Source: HNR sp040400085 (GTDB lineage Bacteria > Actinomycetota > Actinomycetes > Actinomycetales > Microbacteriaceae). From it: a stretch of 64,000 nt of DNA. The position numbers and the translations under genes were made by a program. Location: NCBI GenBank assembly GCA_040400085.1, contig JBBAQX010000021.1, positions 7,382-71,381 of the forward strand, in the 5' to 3' direction. The notes beneath the pieces were generated by a model that saw only the letters and a program-made list of their open reading frames with translations, was not told the origin of the DNA and made no database searches. Positions within the stretch are counted from its first letter, which is position 1, and each line of letters opens with the position of its first letter. This document shows positions 14,736 to 24,163 of the stretch, piece by piece.

Positions 14736-17700
14736 TTACGGGTTCCGCAGACCGAGCAGAGACGTCTTCCTGTTGAGCGCCGCCTCGACGTTCATCTGGA
14801 TCTGCCGACCCCACGAGGCGAGCTTCTTCTCGTCAATGTCGCCACCGCCGTTGATGTTGACATTGACGTTGACCACGCCGCCACCGCCGCCACCACCGGG
14901 CATCGTCAGCTGACGAGGGTTCCGAAGGATGGCGACTGTCTCACTACCAGCCTCGCCAACAGTGAAGGTGGTTGGCGTAGCAAACGACCCCATGCCTCCG
15001 GGAGCATCTCTCTGTGGGCCAGAAGCGTTGCTTGGACGACGAGGGATGCCTGTGTTGGCCGTTGCTTTGCCACCACCACCAGCCGGATTGTAGGTATCAG
15101 GGTTCATCGCCCTGATGATCGCGTCGGAGAACGCGATACCGGCATCCTCGAACGTGGAGACCAGCTCGGATCCCCACTTGTCGAACACCTCGCCAGTGCG
15201 AGTCTGGATCTCAGTGATGGCCTGATTGAGAAGCTGGACGTTCTTCTGACCAGCTTCGGAGTACGTCTTGGCCTTCTCGATCAAGATGTCCTGCTGGGCA
15301 TTCATCAGCTCCAGCGCGTCCTGCTGGGCCGACGTGTCGATGGCGAGCGAGCGTGCTTCTGTGAGCAGGCCAACCTGAGCCACCAGATCAGTGATCGACC
15401 GGCTGACCTCGATCGTACCGATCTTGTACTGGCCTGATCCCATCTTCTTCTGGATGTCGAGTTGCTTCTGGGAATACTCAGCTTCCAGCTTGGCTTGCTC
15501 GATGCGGGCCTGCCGCTGCTCCGGTGTGTCTCCCGGGGCAGTGAAGCCTGCCATAGCCAGCTTGAAGTTGATCTGCCGCTGCTCCATCCCGAAGCCAAGC
15601 AGCTGCGACTGGCGAGCCAGCTGGAAGTTCTGTCCCTGAAGACCGCCAAGGGTGTCCTTCACGTTGCCCTTGATGGCGGCGTACATGTCCTTGGCATCGC
15701 CAAGGGACCTGTTCGCGATCCTGATCTGGTTGCCGTACTCGGCCACGGTCAGGTTGAGGCTGCGCTGTTCCAGACCCTTCTGGATCTTCTGGATGTCCTG
15801 ACCAAGACTCTCGATCTGGGAGATCATCTCGGGAGGGACGCCCCAGTCCAGCAGAACCTTGCGTCCCTTGTCGACTTCCGCCGTGATCGCGGCCTGCGCC
15901 GACTTGGCCTTGTCGCTGTACTTGCCGTAGGCAGCTTCGTACTGCTTGGTCTGGTCAGCGAAGCTCTGGCCTGCCTGCGGTCCGCCAAGAAGCTGCTCGG
16001 TCGGGTACTTGGCGCTAGGGCCTCCTTGCGGAAGCGTCCGTGCCCCGTACGGGATCATTGGCTTGGCGATGTACTGCATGGCGACAGCAGCGGGGATCTG
16101 CATTTCCCGCTGCTGAAGCGCCTCGCGCTGGATCTGGGAGCTGGATGCCTTGAGGCCACGACCCATGCCCTGCATTAGCTCGCCAGCAGTGGGCATGTAC
16201 GTGTTCTGACCCTGAAGCCACTTCGCAGCCTGATACTGGCTGATGTTGCCGCCGCCAAGCGACAGCTGCATCTCCTTGAAGGTAGCCGCGATGTCCGTAG
16301 CCCCGATGGACTCGAAGACAGCAGCCGTCTTAGCTGCCGCAGAGGAGCTGTCTCCAACCACCTTGAGTTCAACACCAGCAGACATGGCCTGCTGGTTCAT
16401 GTACTCAAGGGCCTTGGTTGTTGACTCCATGCGCGCAGCCAACTCCTTGTCGGAAGGAGAAAGCTCTCCGACACCAACCCGAGCGCCCTTGTCGCCAGCT
16501 CCCCAGTCGAACGGGATTACGTAATCCTCACCCAGAGCATCACCAGCTGGTGACTTGCCGGTACCAAGCTGGTACTTGGCTCTCTCGCCCGGAGTGGCAA
16601 CCTGCATCTTGATGTAGTTGGAGAGCTTCTCTGACGTAGATCCGGTAGACCCCGGTCCAAGCCCAAGATCCAAGAACCCGCCGACGCTCTTGACGAGGTT
16701 CGCGTCGAAGCCAGCCGGAAGACCTCCCGGTCGGTTCGTTCCGTATCGCTCGGACGCGGCCATCAGCTCGATACGGTTCTGAAGAGCCTCGTTACCAGCT
16801 ACGGCGGCAGCCCGCGACTCGATCGCAGGTGCGATCTTGCGAGCAGTTACCTCGTTCATTCCGCTCAGAGCAAGCGTGGATCCAACTACGGCTTCGGTAT
16901 ATCCGTCCTGCTGCCGAACAGCGTCACCAAGCGTCTTGCCAAGTTCCCCGGCATAGGAGACGTAGCCCGTCATCTGGTCGGCCCACTTGCCGACCCCTTC
17001 CTCTGCCGCGCCCATCACCATGCTGATGCCTGCAAATGCGGCCTTCATGGCAATCGTTGCGCTGGTCAAACCAACGAAACCGGCGGCCAGAGTCTTGATC
17101 GTGTCGCCCGGTCGGAGAACATCGCCAGCGGCAGTCTCAGCTCGCGCCCCACGCGCCTTTGATGTAGCGGCTGCCCCAGTTACACGCTCCCTCATGCGAG
17201 GGATTTCCTTGTTGAGCTTGTCCAGCTCTTCCGAATACTTCTTGGTCAGGGGCTCAGAGCTGCGCGACAGCTCACGTTGCCGAACCAGAGACTTGGCAAG
17301 GTCACTGCGAACCTTGGCTTCTGTCGTGAGTGCGCTGTTGGCCTGCGTTGCAAGCCGCTCGGCCAAGCGAGCACGATCCTGAATGCCCTTGCGACCAGAC
17401 AGCTGCTCGGTGATCTGAGCAACCGATGTCGTGAACGCACGAGCAGGAGTCATCGACTTGGCTTCAGCGACCTGAGACTGGATCGCCGCTACGCCAAGCT
17501 GCCGCTCGAACAGACGGCCACGGGCCATAGATGGCCCCGCTGGTATCCGAGCTGAGCCACCGGTTCCATAGGTTTGGGCAACAGCTGGCGTTGGAGCCCC
17601 CGGCGTGGCCCCCGGAGGGGTAACTGGAGGAGTTCCCGGTCCAGCCCCCGGAGCCGCGCTGGCGGCAGCAGCAGCCCCACGAATGCTGGCTGAAGCAGTG

Positions 17701-20700
17701 GTAGTTCCCGCAGGACCACCGACCATGCCAGCCGCCCGCATGGCAGTAGGCCAGTTGGTCACATAGACGGGTGTGACACCGGCAGAGCTGACCAGTGAGC
17801 TGGATGGCCCAGTGAGCGGACGAGCGAAGTGACCACCGCCAACGCGGTTGAAGTTGATCGTTCCGCCAGCTGCCCTACCTGAGATCTGTCCCGTCAGATC
17901 CTTACCGCGAAGCATGGTTGCGCCCATGCCCTGTGGATCACGCGCCCGCGCCAACCAAGTGGACACCTTATGGGTCGGAACGATCTCACTCTGACCCGTA
18001 TTCGGGTCAGTTACGGCCAGCTCTGGACCACGTTCTCCGACCATCGTGACATCGGGACGGTGACCAGCCTGAGCCATGCGACCCAGAAGCCCACCATGCT
18101 TGACCCAAGCCCCGCCCTCTGCGTTCTTGGAGAACGGGTACGGGAACAATCTGGCATCGAATGGCTCTGTCGATGCGTCAGCATCGTCAGAGAACGGGAA
18201 CTGAGCACCAGTCCGAAGGCTATCTGTGAGAGTAGGATCCCATCGATCTGACAGCCGAGTGTGGAAATCCAACTCGGCTTGGTTGCGGGGATCAATCTTC
18301 CAGAACGGGCTGGTAGTGTCACCAGTGACTTCAGCCTTGCCTTTGCTCTTGCCCTTCTGAATGGAACTCATAAGGGCCGAGACAATGGTTTGGCTGAGAG
18401 CACCGCGACTGCCGATGCCGAAGAGACCACCCTCAGCTCGCCCGGTCAGATCCTTGGCTACTCCCGTCCCTTCGCGAGCACGGCGTCTCCACTCTGGCTC
18501 CCAAAGCTTCTCTTCCTGCTTGGTCGGCGAGACTTCCGGGGTGCGGGGAAGCGGGTCAAGGCCCTGAGCCTTGCGGACGCGATCCAGAAGGCCGCCCTCA
18601 GCGAACCCCTTGGCCTTCCGATCCTCCTCTGCTTTCTCCCGGGCAAGGCGATCAGATACGCGCTCGAACGCCGGTAGCGGAGCTGGTGCCTTCTTCTTGG
18701 AGAGCCTCTTGCGCTCAGCCTCGGTTCTTCCCTTCGCAAGAGGAGCGCCCTTAGCCGACGCAAGACCGCTGACGAAGTTACGCGGCGCAGCAAAGTACGC
18801 CTCTGCCTGTCGAGTGGCAGCGACTTCCTCGCGCTCAAGACGAACACGCTGCGCTTCGGCTGCCGTGTTCTCCCTGAGCTTCGTCTTGGCGGTCTCGACT
18901 GGCTTACGGGGACCGGCTTCGTCCCACCACTCGGGCTTCCCAGCGATGTCTGGCCCAGAGCTTCCGAGAACTCGATCCGGTCCCGACGGAGCAGCGATTG
19001 GTCTCTTCGTCCCATGGAATGTTGATCCATGGAGTGTTCTGGGAGCCGTGTTCTGTCGGAGCTTCCGACCCAGCCGCTCGATGGCAGTTCTTGGCTTGGC
19101 AGGAGCGGCCGATGACGTCGGGAAAGCCGACTCCGGGAAACGCTCGATGTATGCCTGAACAGCGTCCCGGGAAATGAACTCCTTGCCCGCCCACTCGAAG
19201 TTGCCCTTCGCGTTGGGCTCCAGCGCGGCGGCTCTCTGGGGAGCAACAGATGCGGCCATGTCCGCAGCAATACGCTGCTGCTTGTATGCCTGAACAGCCG
19301 CGACGTTCGGGAACCTCTTCCCGTCGAAGGTGTACGAGCCGTCCTTGTTGGGAGCAAGACCGGAGACCTCTGGAACAGGCCCACGAATGTCGAGCGCGGC
19401 GATACGCGCGCTCGCCGCGTTGGCGTTGACTTCGGTCGGATCAAGGACAACATCGTCGTGACCAACAACATGAATGACGGTCCCGCGCGGCTTACGCGTT
19501 CTGGCGGGGGCAGAAGAACCAGCAGCACCTCTAGCACGCCCAGACCGAGACTTGGTCGGCGTGTTGGAAATGCGGGCCTCGCCGCCCTTGCGGACGTTCT
19601 CCCCACGACGCCTAGCACCGGCCGTCACGTTGACGATCGCACCACCGGTCTGGGCAACAGCCGCATCGAAATACTCGCCCTGAGCCTGAGCTGAGCCAAG
19701 GAACATCGCCATGACCTGACCAGAAATCTGGTCCACGGGCATGTCGTGCTTGCTGTTGGGCATCGTCGTGCGCCAAGCAGCAAGGAGCTTCTTGCGATCG
19801 CTGTCACCCAGCGAGTTGAGGTAGGTCTTCCTGTCCTCCGGGGTGTATGGAGACAGGCCCATGTCCTCCATCTCACGGATGGAGCCCTGAACCCAACCCT
19901 GAAGCTGCTCGCTCCGCAGGATCCTTTCGCGATCCTCGTTCTCGCGAGTCTTGCGACCCATTCGAGTGCGAGCCATGTGCGGCGTTTCGGCGATGTAGCC
20001 GGGGTCTCTGCCGGGGGATGCTGGCGTACCTGACTGGCGGAACCCATGCTCACGCGAAGCCCTTCCGCCGCCTGAACGAAGAGTGCTCAGGGAGACTCGA
20101 CGGGCACCCGTGACTGGATCCAGATTGGCCGGTGCGCGTCCACCGCGACTAGCTGTAGGAGCTGCCGTGGCCGTAGTCCCAGCCGTTGGGGCAGCTGGAG
20201 CACCGACCACCGGAGCTGGCGCTGGAGGAGCGCCGCGCGACCCGCGACCACCAAGACCGGTCGTGGCGGTAGTAGCAGACCGCTCGACTGTCTTAGCGGC
20301 CTTCTCTTCGGCCTTGGCCGCTCGAAGCTTGGCCTGCTCAGCAGCCCATGTTGCCTTGTTAGCAGCAGATCGGGCTGCGCGCGTCTGACGTCCGACTGTT
20401 CCTGACCCAGCCGTTCCCGTGGCTGTGCCCATCGTGGCTGCTTGCTGCTGGTCCTGCTGTTGCTGGCGGGCCTGCTGCTCTCGCTGCGTTTCAGCGCGCT
20501 GTTCTGCGCGCGAGGCGCGCGTCGAAGCCGTGGCCGCATCATGCGCAGCCCTGTCAGCCGTCGTCCGTGTCCGTCCACTTGCACCGCCAGCGGTGGGGCT
20601 GGCTGGACCACCGCCACCGCCGCCACGTCGACCAGCTGGACCACCACCGGGTCCATCGCCCCACTCCCAGTCGACCTTGACCTTGCCGGTGTACTTCGGT

Positions 20701-21179
20701 GGTGCCTCTGGCTGCTTCCCCCACTTCCAGTTGACGACCACCGACCCGGTGTGCTTGGGGGCAGACTTGGCCTTCCAGTCGAAGTCGATCGGAACGACTC
20801 CAACCTGAGTGCGGATCTCGGCGCGGATCCTCTTGGCCTCTGCCGCCTTCATGTCCACCCGGACGGGAAGCAGAACGCCGCCGCCCTTCTCAAGACCCTG
20901 CTGGATCTTGGTCCGGACGGCGGCCATGCCGAAGCGGCCCTCTTCCTTCATCCCGACTGTGATCGGGATGTTGAGGCCATCCTTGGCGTACTTCTGGAGC
21001 TTCTGCATCCCGGCGGATGCGTTGCTCTCGTTGAAGGACGGCCTGACCTTGATGTCGACGTATCGAACCTTGCCGCCAAGGGCGTCAAGTTCCTTGTTGG
21101 CCTCGGTCACGCCGCGACGAATGTCGCCTGTGGCGAGTTCGAGCTTTACCTTGATGGCGTCGATTGTCTGGTCAGGCAT
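14736..21179 (-). CDS. Tape measure protein (2147 aa)
   Basis: The longest gene of the window, located between tail chaperones and hub genes. The N-terminus is a folded domain, followed by a Pro/Ala/Gly/Arg-rich segment (about residues 170-430). Four glycine-rich AEGG or AAGG motifs lie near residues 860, 916, 1021 and 1103, around VGERGPELAV near 1048, a motif common in tape measures. A hydrophobic stretch is at about 1357-1386, and long helices rich in Gln/Ala/Glu follow to the end. Tape measures set tail length at about 1.5 angstrom per residue, which predicts a tail of roughly 300 nm. Confidence 0.93.
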   Translation of the reverse strand: MPDQTIDAIKVKLELATGDIRRGVTEANKELDALGGKVRYVDIKVRPSFNESNASAGMQKLQKYAKDGLNIPITVGMKEEGRFGMAAVRTKIQQGLEKGGGVLLPVRVDMKAAEAKRIRAEIRTQVGVVPIDFDWKAKSAPKHTGSVVVNWKWGKQPEAPPKYTGKVKVDWEWGDGPGGGPAGRRGGGGGGPASPTAGGASGRTRTTADRAAHDAATASTRASRAEQRAETQREQQARQQQQDQQQAATMGTATGTAGSGTVGRQTRAARSAANKATWAAEQAKLRAAKAEEKAAKTVERSATTATTGLGGRGSRGAPPAPAPVVGAPAAPTAGTTATAAPTASRGGRAPANLDPVTGARRVSLSTLRSGGGRASREHGFRQSGTPASPGRDPGYIAETPHMARTRMGRKTRENEDRERILRSEQLQGWVQGSIREMEDMGLSPYTPEDRKTYLNSLGDSDRKKLLAAWRTTMPNSKHDMPVDQISGQVMAMFLGSAQAQGEYFDAAVAQTGGAIVNVTAGARRRGENVRKGGEARISNTPTKSRSGRARGAAGSSAPARTRKPRGTVIHVVGHDDVVLDPTEVNANAASARIAALDIRGPVPEVSGLAPNKDGSYTFDGKRFPNVAAVQAYKQQRIAADMAASVAPQRAAALEPNAKGNFEWAGKEFISRDAVQAYIERFPESAFPTSSAAPAKPRTAIERLGRKLRQNTAPRTLHGSTFHGTKRPIAAPSGPDRVLGSSGPDIAGKPEWWDEAGPRKPVETAKTKLRENTAAEAQRVRLEREEVAATRQAEAYFAAPRNFVSGLASAKGAPLAKGRTEAERKRLSKKKAPAPLPAFERVSDRLAREKAEEDRKAKGFAEGGLLDRVRKAQGLDPLPRTPEVSPTKQEEKLWEPEWRRRAREGTGVAKDLTGRAEGGLFGIGSRGALSQTIVSALMSSIQKGKSKGKAEVTGDTTSPFWKIDPRNQAELDFHTRLSDRWDPTLTDSLRTGAQFPFSDDADASTEPFDARLFPYPFSKNAEGGAWVKHGGLLGRMAQAGHRPDVTMVGERGPELAVTDPNTGQSEIVPTHKVSTWLARARDPQGMGATMLRGKDLTGQISGRAAGGTINFNRVGGGHFARPLTGPSSSLVSSAGVTPVYVTNWPTAMRAAGMVGGPAGTTTASASIRGAAAAASAAPGAGPGTPPVTPPGATPGAPTPAVAQTYGTGGSARIPAGPSMARGRLFERQLGVAAIQSQVAEAKSMTPARAFTTSVAQITEQLSGRKGIQDRARLAERLATQANSALTTEAKVRSDLAKSLVRQRELSRSSEPLTKKYSEELDKLNKEIPRMRERVTGAAATSKARGARAETAAGDVLRPGDTIKTLAAGFVGLTSATIAMKAAFAGISMVMGAAEEGVGKWADQMTGYVSYAGELGKTLGDAVRQQDGYTEAVVGSTLALSGMNEVTARKIAPAIESRAAAVAGNEALQNRIELMAASERYGTNRPGGLPAGFDANLVKSVGGFLDLGLGPGSTGSTSEKLSNYIKMQVATPGERAKYQLGTGKSPAGDALGEDYVIPFDWGAGDKGARVGVGELSPSDKELAARMESTTKALEYMNQQAMSAGVELKVVGDSSSAAAKTAAVFESIGATDIAATFKEMQLSLGGGNISQYQAAKWLQGQNTYMPTAGELMQGMGRGLKASSSQIQREALQQREMQIPAAVAMQYIAKPMIPYGARTLPQGGPSAKYPTEQLLGGPQAGQSFADQTKQYEAAYGKYSDKAKSAQAAITAEVDKGRKVLLDWGVPPEMISQIESLGQDIQKIQKGLEQRSLNLTVAEYGNQIRIANRSLGDAKDMYAAIKGNVKDTLGGLQGQNFQLARQSQLLGFGMEQRQINFKLAMAGFTAPGDTPEQRQARIEQAKLEAEYSQKQLDIQKKMGSGQYKIGTIEVSRSITDLVAQVGLLTEARSLAIDTSAQQDALELMNAQQDILIEKAKTYSEAGQKNVQLLNQAITEIQTRTGEVFDKWGSELVSTFEDAGIAFSDAIIRAMNPDTYNPAGGGGKATANTGIPRRPSNASGPQRDAPGGMGSFATPTTFTVGEAGSETVAILRNPRQLTMPGGGGGGGVVNVNVNINGGGDIDEKKLASWGRQIQMNVEAALNRKTSLLGLRNP

Positions 21180-21191
21180 GTCTAGCTCCGG

Positions 21192-21392
21192 TCAGATCGA
21201 GTCGCCCTTGAAGATCTCGGCGTTGATGTCGAAGTCGACTGACTCCGGATCGCCACCGGGAGACGCGGGCTGGAGCGATGCGAGGTAGAAATCCCGCAGC
21301 TCCTTGTAGTACCGGAATGGGTAGTGCCATACGACGTGCGGCAGATCACCCCAGAACTTCGCGACGGCGAAGACCATCTGCCGCGTCGTCAC
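21192..21392 (-). CDS. Tail assembly chaperone, frameshift extension (T part)
   Basis: 66 codons in the -1 frame relative to the upstream chaperone, beginning at the last bases of its stop region (GTG at 21392 overlaps the TGA at 21389-21391). There is no independent ribosome-binding site that I can see. A GGGAAAC heptamer lies just before the upstream stop. The product (AKFWGDLPHVVWHYPFRYYKE) is aromatic. Like lambda GT, it would be made as a fusion with the upstream protein and bind the tape measure during tail assembly. Confidence 0.75.
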   Translation of the reverse strand: MTTRQMVFAVAKFWGDLPHVVWHYPFRYYKELRDFYLASLQPASPGGDPESVDFDINAEIFKGDSI

Positions 21393-21401
21393 TCGTTTCC
21401 C
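21389..21401 (-). other. Programmed -1 ribosomal frameshift site
   Basis: On the minus strand the codons AAG GGA AAC GAG TGA contain the X XXY YYZ heptamer G GGA AAC (bases 21395-21401), one sense codon before the stop. Slipping back one base continues as CGA GTG ACG ACG, exactly the frame of the downstream 66-codon ORF. Lambda uses the close relative GGGAAAG at the same place between G and T. Confidence 0.85.
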
Positions 21402-21763
21402 TTGGGGGTCTCCTCGGCGGGAGTCTCGTCCGCGTTGATGACAACAATCGGCTCAGAGTCGAAGTGAAGCTCGTTGACGATGCGCCCGAACGCACGGTAG
21501 ATCCGGGTTCCGTACCCGTTGAGCGAGTCGGCGTTCAGCTTGGGCTCGACGCAGCACTTCAGGATCATCAGGCGCATGAGCAGGGCGTTGTCGACAACCT
21601 CCTGCATCACGCCATCCTCGTCGGCCTCCTCGTGGGCTGCCTTCTTGACGAGGTCGTCGTACTCGCCGATCTCCAGCTCGCGGAATGTGAACCGCGTACC
21701 ACGGATCTCCACGACCTTGGTGGAGGCGACGTTCGAGGGCGCGCTAGCGGTCTTCGTAGACAT
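21389..21763 (-). CDS. Tail assembly chaperone (G part)
   Basis: 124 aa, acidic, starting after a short unstructured N-terminus. The body FRELEIGEYDDLVKKAA and LLMRLMILKCCVEPKL resembles helical tail chaperones, and it sits between the tail tube and tape measure genes where lambda G-type proteins are found. It ends ...PKGNE with the stop 3 bases after the slippery heptamer. Confidence 0.75.
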   Translation of the reverse strand: MSTKTASAPSNVASTKVVEIRGTRFTFRELEIGEYDDLVKKAAHEEADEDGVMQEVVDNALLMRLMILKCCVEPKLNADSLNGYGTRIYRAFGRIVNELHFDSEPIVVINADETPAEETPKGNE

Positions 21764-22082
21764 GGATCGAGACTCCCTTCATCAGTAGGGTCCGGCCGAT
21801 GAGTACCGTTTCCTCATCACTGGCCCTCTGGACCCGGAACTGTTTGGTGCGGCCGAGGGTGAGAACGATCTGCTTCTCGTACTCCTCGTCCTCCCACAGA
21901 TGTGGGTTCAGATATGAGAACACGGCGCGGAGGTCATACAGGCCGTTGCCTTCATCGGCTCCGTCCTCGCCTCCACGCCTCGTGAGCATCCACTGGTTCA
22001 TGGTTCCAATCAGTGCACCAAGGCTGGGGATGCGAACTTCACCCTTGGTACCGCTGATCTTCTGAAAGATGCCGTGGGGCAC
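21744..22082 (-). CDS. Hypothetical protein between tail tube and chaperones
   Basis: 112 aa with no cysteine or membrane segment. It contains short beta-like stretches (GEVRIPSLGALIGTMNQWM, EKQIVLTLGRTKQFRVQR) and ends overlapping the chaperone start by 20 bases. Position suggests a tail assembly or minor tail role, but the sequence itself is unrecognised. Confidence 0.65.
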   Translation of the reverse strand: MPHGIFQKISGTKGEVRIPSLGALIGTMNQWMLTRRGGEDGADEGNGLYDLRAVFSYLNPHLWEDEEYEKQIVLTLGRTKQFRVQRASDEETVLIGRTLLMKGVSIHVYEDR

Positions 22083-22120
22083 TCAGATCTCCTCCGTCCC
22101 TGTCCGGAGTGAAGAGTAAG

Positions 22121-22164
22121 GGGTGGCAGCCCGGGCGGGAGGGATCATCTCGCCCGGGCCACCC
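22121..22164 (-). terminator. Terminator after the tail tube gene
   Basis: Read on the minus strand, GGGTGGCCCGGGCGAG pairs with CCCGCCCGGGCTGCCACCC (one bulge) around a short loop, followed by TTACTCTT. It lies just beyond the tail tube stop at 22175. It would reduce transcription into the tail assembly genes after the abundant tube protein. Confidence 0.8.
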
Positions 22165-22174
22165 TAAGTACGGA

Positions 22175-22621
22175 CTACGGGGTCAGCGAACCCGTGCTGA
22201 AGACCGTCCACGCACCGGAGGCGCGGAAGTTGCCGGTCACCCGGATGGCGTCCGTGTTGGAAGCCGTCAGGGAGGCGTCCACGAGACCGGGGCCGTAGGC
22301 CACGAGGATCTCATGGGTGTCGCGGTCGTCGCCGTAGAGGTAGATCTGGATCGTGTCCTGATCCGTCGCGTTGACGACGAGGTCGCCGGACACGTCGAGG
22401 AGACCGTTGAAGGTCCCCTGAATGTCCTTCAGGCCGACGAGGTACGTCTTGTTGGTGTCACCGAAGACGGTGGCATCGACGTAGTCGCGGTTCAGGTTGA
22501 GGGTCCACTCGACCTTGTTGGCGACCTTGTTCGTCTGCGGAAAGCCCTGTCCGATCTTGCCGCCGCCGAAGTAGATCGCCCCGTTCTTGCCATGAAGCTT
22601 CAGGCCACTGTTGGTAGCCAC
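22175..22621 (-). CDS. Major tail tube protein
   Basis: 148 aa, rich in beta strands and small residues (GKNGAIYFGGGKIGQGF, VEWTLNLNRDYVDATVFGD, GTFNGLLDVSGD). The pattern of an N-terminal hairpin followed by VEWTLNL, then G-D-x-N, then a second sheet is typical of phage tail tube proteins that stack as hexamer rings. Gene order (after tail terminator, before chaperones and tape measure) agrees, and a strong terminator follows. Confidence 0.85.
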   Translation of the reverse strand: MATNSGLKLHGKNGAIYFGGGKIGQGFPQTNKVANKVEWTLNLNRDYVDATVFGDTNKTYLVGLKDIQGTFNGLLDVSGDLVVNATDQDTIQIYLYGDDRDTHEILVAYGPGLVDASLTASNTDAIRVTGNFRASGAWTVFSTGSLTP

Positions 22622-22633
22622 CAGTTGCTCCTC

Positions 22634-23050
22634 TCAGAGAGTTTGGTCTGTCCAGATCTCGTACGAGCCGCCGATCTGGTAGATCTTCTTCCCCTCTGAG
22701 TCGACGTCGGGTCCACCGGGAATGTCCGAGACGCGACGACAGATGAGGGTTGTTTGCCCATCCACAGTGAACTGCGATCCATCGAACGCATTGAGGATGA
22801 GCTGATCGACGTTGTTGGCGTCGACCCCGTTCTCCGCAAAGATCTGCATGTCCACCAAGGCCACGATCACGCGGCTGCCCCACAGGCTCCCATAGGGCGC
22901 TGCCACGAGGTTGTAGACCATGAACGGATAGCGGACCTTCTCGGGCGCGAACCCCTCGTGGATCCCGCCTACGATGGCGGCCTTGAGAGGCCCGTCTGAT
23001 CGGGCGTGTCTCACGATCCCGCGCTTGATGGCGGAAGACGTCGTGGACAT
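22634..23050 (-). CDS. Tail terminator / tail completion protein
   Basis: About 138 aa from the ATG at 23050 (a TTG lies one codon upstream). The sequence (GGIHEGFAPEKVRYPFMVYNLVAAPYG, given in pieces: FAPEKVRYPFMVYNL) and the position between the gp10-like and tail tube genes fit the tail completion family that caps the tail tube below the head. The ATG overlaps the upstream stop by one base. Confidence 0.7.
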   Translation of the reverse strand: MSTTSSAIKRGIVRHARSDGPLKAAIVGGIHEGFAPEKVRYPFMVYNLVAAPYGSLWGSRVIVALVDMQIFAENGVDANNVDQLILNAFDGSQFTVDGQTTLICRRVSDIPGGPDVDSEGKKIYQIGGSYEIWTDQTL

Positions 23051-24162
23051 CAATCCCTCGCGATCCGGCCAAGGAAGCCGTCCAGCGTTGCTGCCCTACC
23101 CCAGTTGACAGTCGAGATGCGCGCCACGATGCGAACAGGTCGACCAGCTGTGCTGGATGCAGAACGACTTCGCTTGGCTCCCTCGAACCCTCTCTTGAAT
23201 GCGCCCCTCTCCATGCTCAGGATGTTCTCCCTTTGCTTGCGAAGGGCAGGACGGAGGAACGGATGTGGGCGGTTGTGCCTAGACCCGAACTCCTGATCCC
23301 GTGCGTAGTTGTGCTTGCTTCCGGGGTCAGCGGCAGAAGCCGTGACGTATCCGTAGATCGTGTCGCCATCCACGATGGCACTCTCGATCAGGATCCCCTG
23401 ACGCAAGCGTCCGCCGATAACCTGCTGACCGGACTCGTTGGTCGTCACGGCTCGTCCAGTCTGGACCTCGTATCGACCACGACCGCTCAGCAGCTCCGAC
23501 GGGTTGAAACCTCCCCCTCCCGGCTGACGGATCACGCGCAGGGAAAGGATCCCGCCACCCTCTGCATTGCGCGACCAGTGCCGCAGCTCCGGTCCACCGA
23601 TGTACCCGAGAGGAGACTGCACTACCGGCGAGTAACTGTTCACCCGGCCCCGGATGGACCCGCCGATCTTCTCCTTCTGCGTGACCATCCTCTGCTTGCC
23701 GGTCTCGATGCCACCGGCACCACCACCACGCGTGACCTGCGTCCGTCTGTAGGTCGCCGTGTTCCTGAACGGTTCAGTGCCACCCGGGTTGTTGACCCAT
23801 GCGTACTGGGAGTGAACCGTCCCGGTGATGACCTGTCTGCCGTAGTGAGCGGGCCACCCGCCCGTTTCCATGTAGCCAGCGTTCTGGGCCTGTCTACCAG
23901 ACATCGGCTTCGGGCCAGCACCCATCGCCTTGCTCAACGTGGCAGCCCACATCTGTGCGCTTGGCGACTGGGAGACAGCGTTGACCATGTCTCGCGTAGA
24001 CATAGCGTTTACGTGACGGCTCTTGCCCCGACCGGCCTTGAAGATCTTCCGAACTGGTGCCCTTTCCTTGGCATCAGCCTGAATGACCTTCAGCCCCGCG
24101 TTCACTCCCTCCTTGCTGTACTCCTTGAGCGACTGCATGAGGAAGTCGACGTCGAGTACCAC
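23050..24162 (-). CDS. HK97 gp10-like neck / tail completion protein, enlarged
   Basis: The C-terminal consensus EFGSRHNRPHPFLRPALR with a nearby GSKHNYARDQ is characteristic of HK97-gp10-like proteins, and the N-terminal helix (NAGLKVIQADAKERAPV) also fits. At 370 residues it is more than twice the usual size (about 130-150). The extra 200 residues lie between the N-terminal helix and the end, with a Gly-rich central part (RGGGAGGIETGKQ). The insert could add a domain to the neck. Confidence 0.75.
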   Translation of the reverse strand: MVLDVDFLMQSLKEYSKEGVNAGLKVIQADAKERAPVRKIFKAGRGKSRHVNAMSTRDMVNAVSQSPSAQMWAATLSKAMGAGPKPMSGRQAQNAGYMETGGWPAHYGRQVITGTVHSQYAWVNNPGGTEPFRNTATYRRTQVTRGGGAGGIETGKQRMVTQKEKIGGSIRGRVNSYSPVVQSPLGYIGGPELRHWSRNAEGGGILSLRVIRQPGGGGFNPSELLSGRGRYEVQTGRAVTTNESGQQVIGGRLRQGILIESAIVDGDTIYGYVTASAADPGSKHNYARDQEFGSRHNRPHPFLRPALRKQRENILSMERGAFKRGFEGAKRSRSASSTAGRPVRIVARISTVNWGRAATLDGFLGRIARD

Positions 24163-24163
24163 G

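Noticed and set aside
14508..15437. 309-codon plus-strand ORF opposite the hub and tape measure genes
   Set aside because: Spans the boundary between two certain minus genes and has no domain.
20442..21185. 247-codon plus-strand ORF opposite the tape measure start
   Set aside because: Antisense shadow of the tape measure N-terminus, Leu/Asp/Arg-rich.
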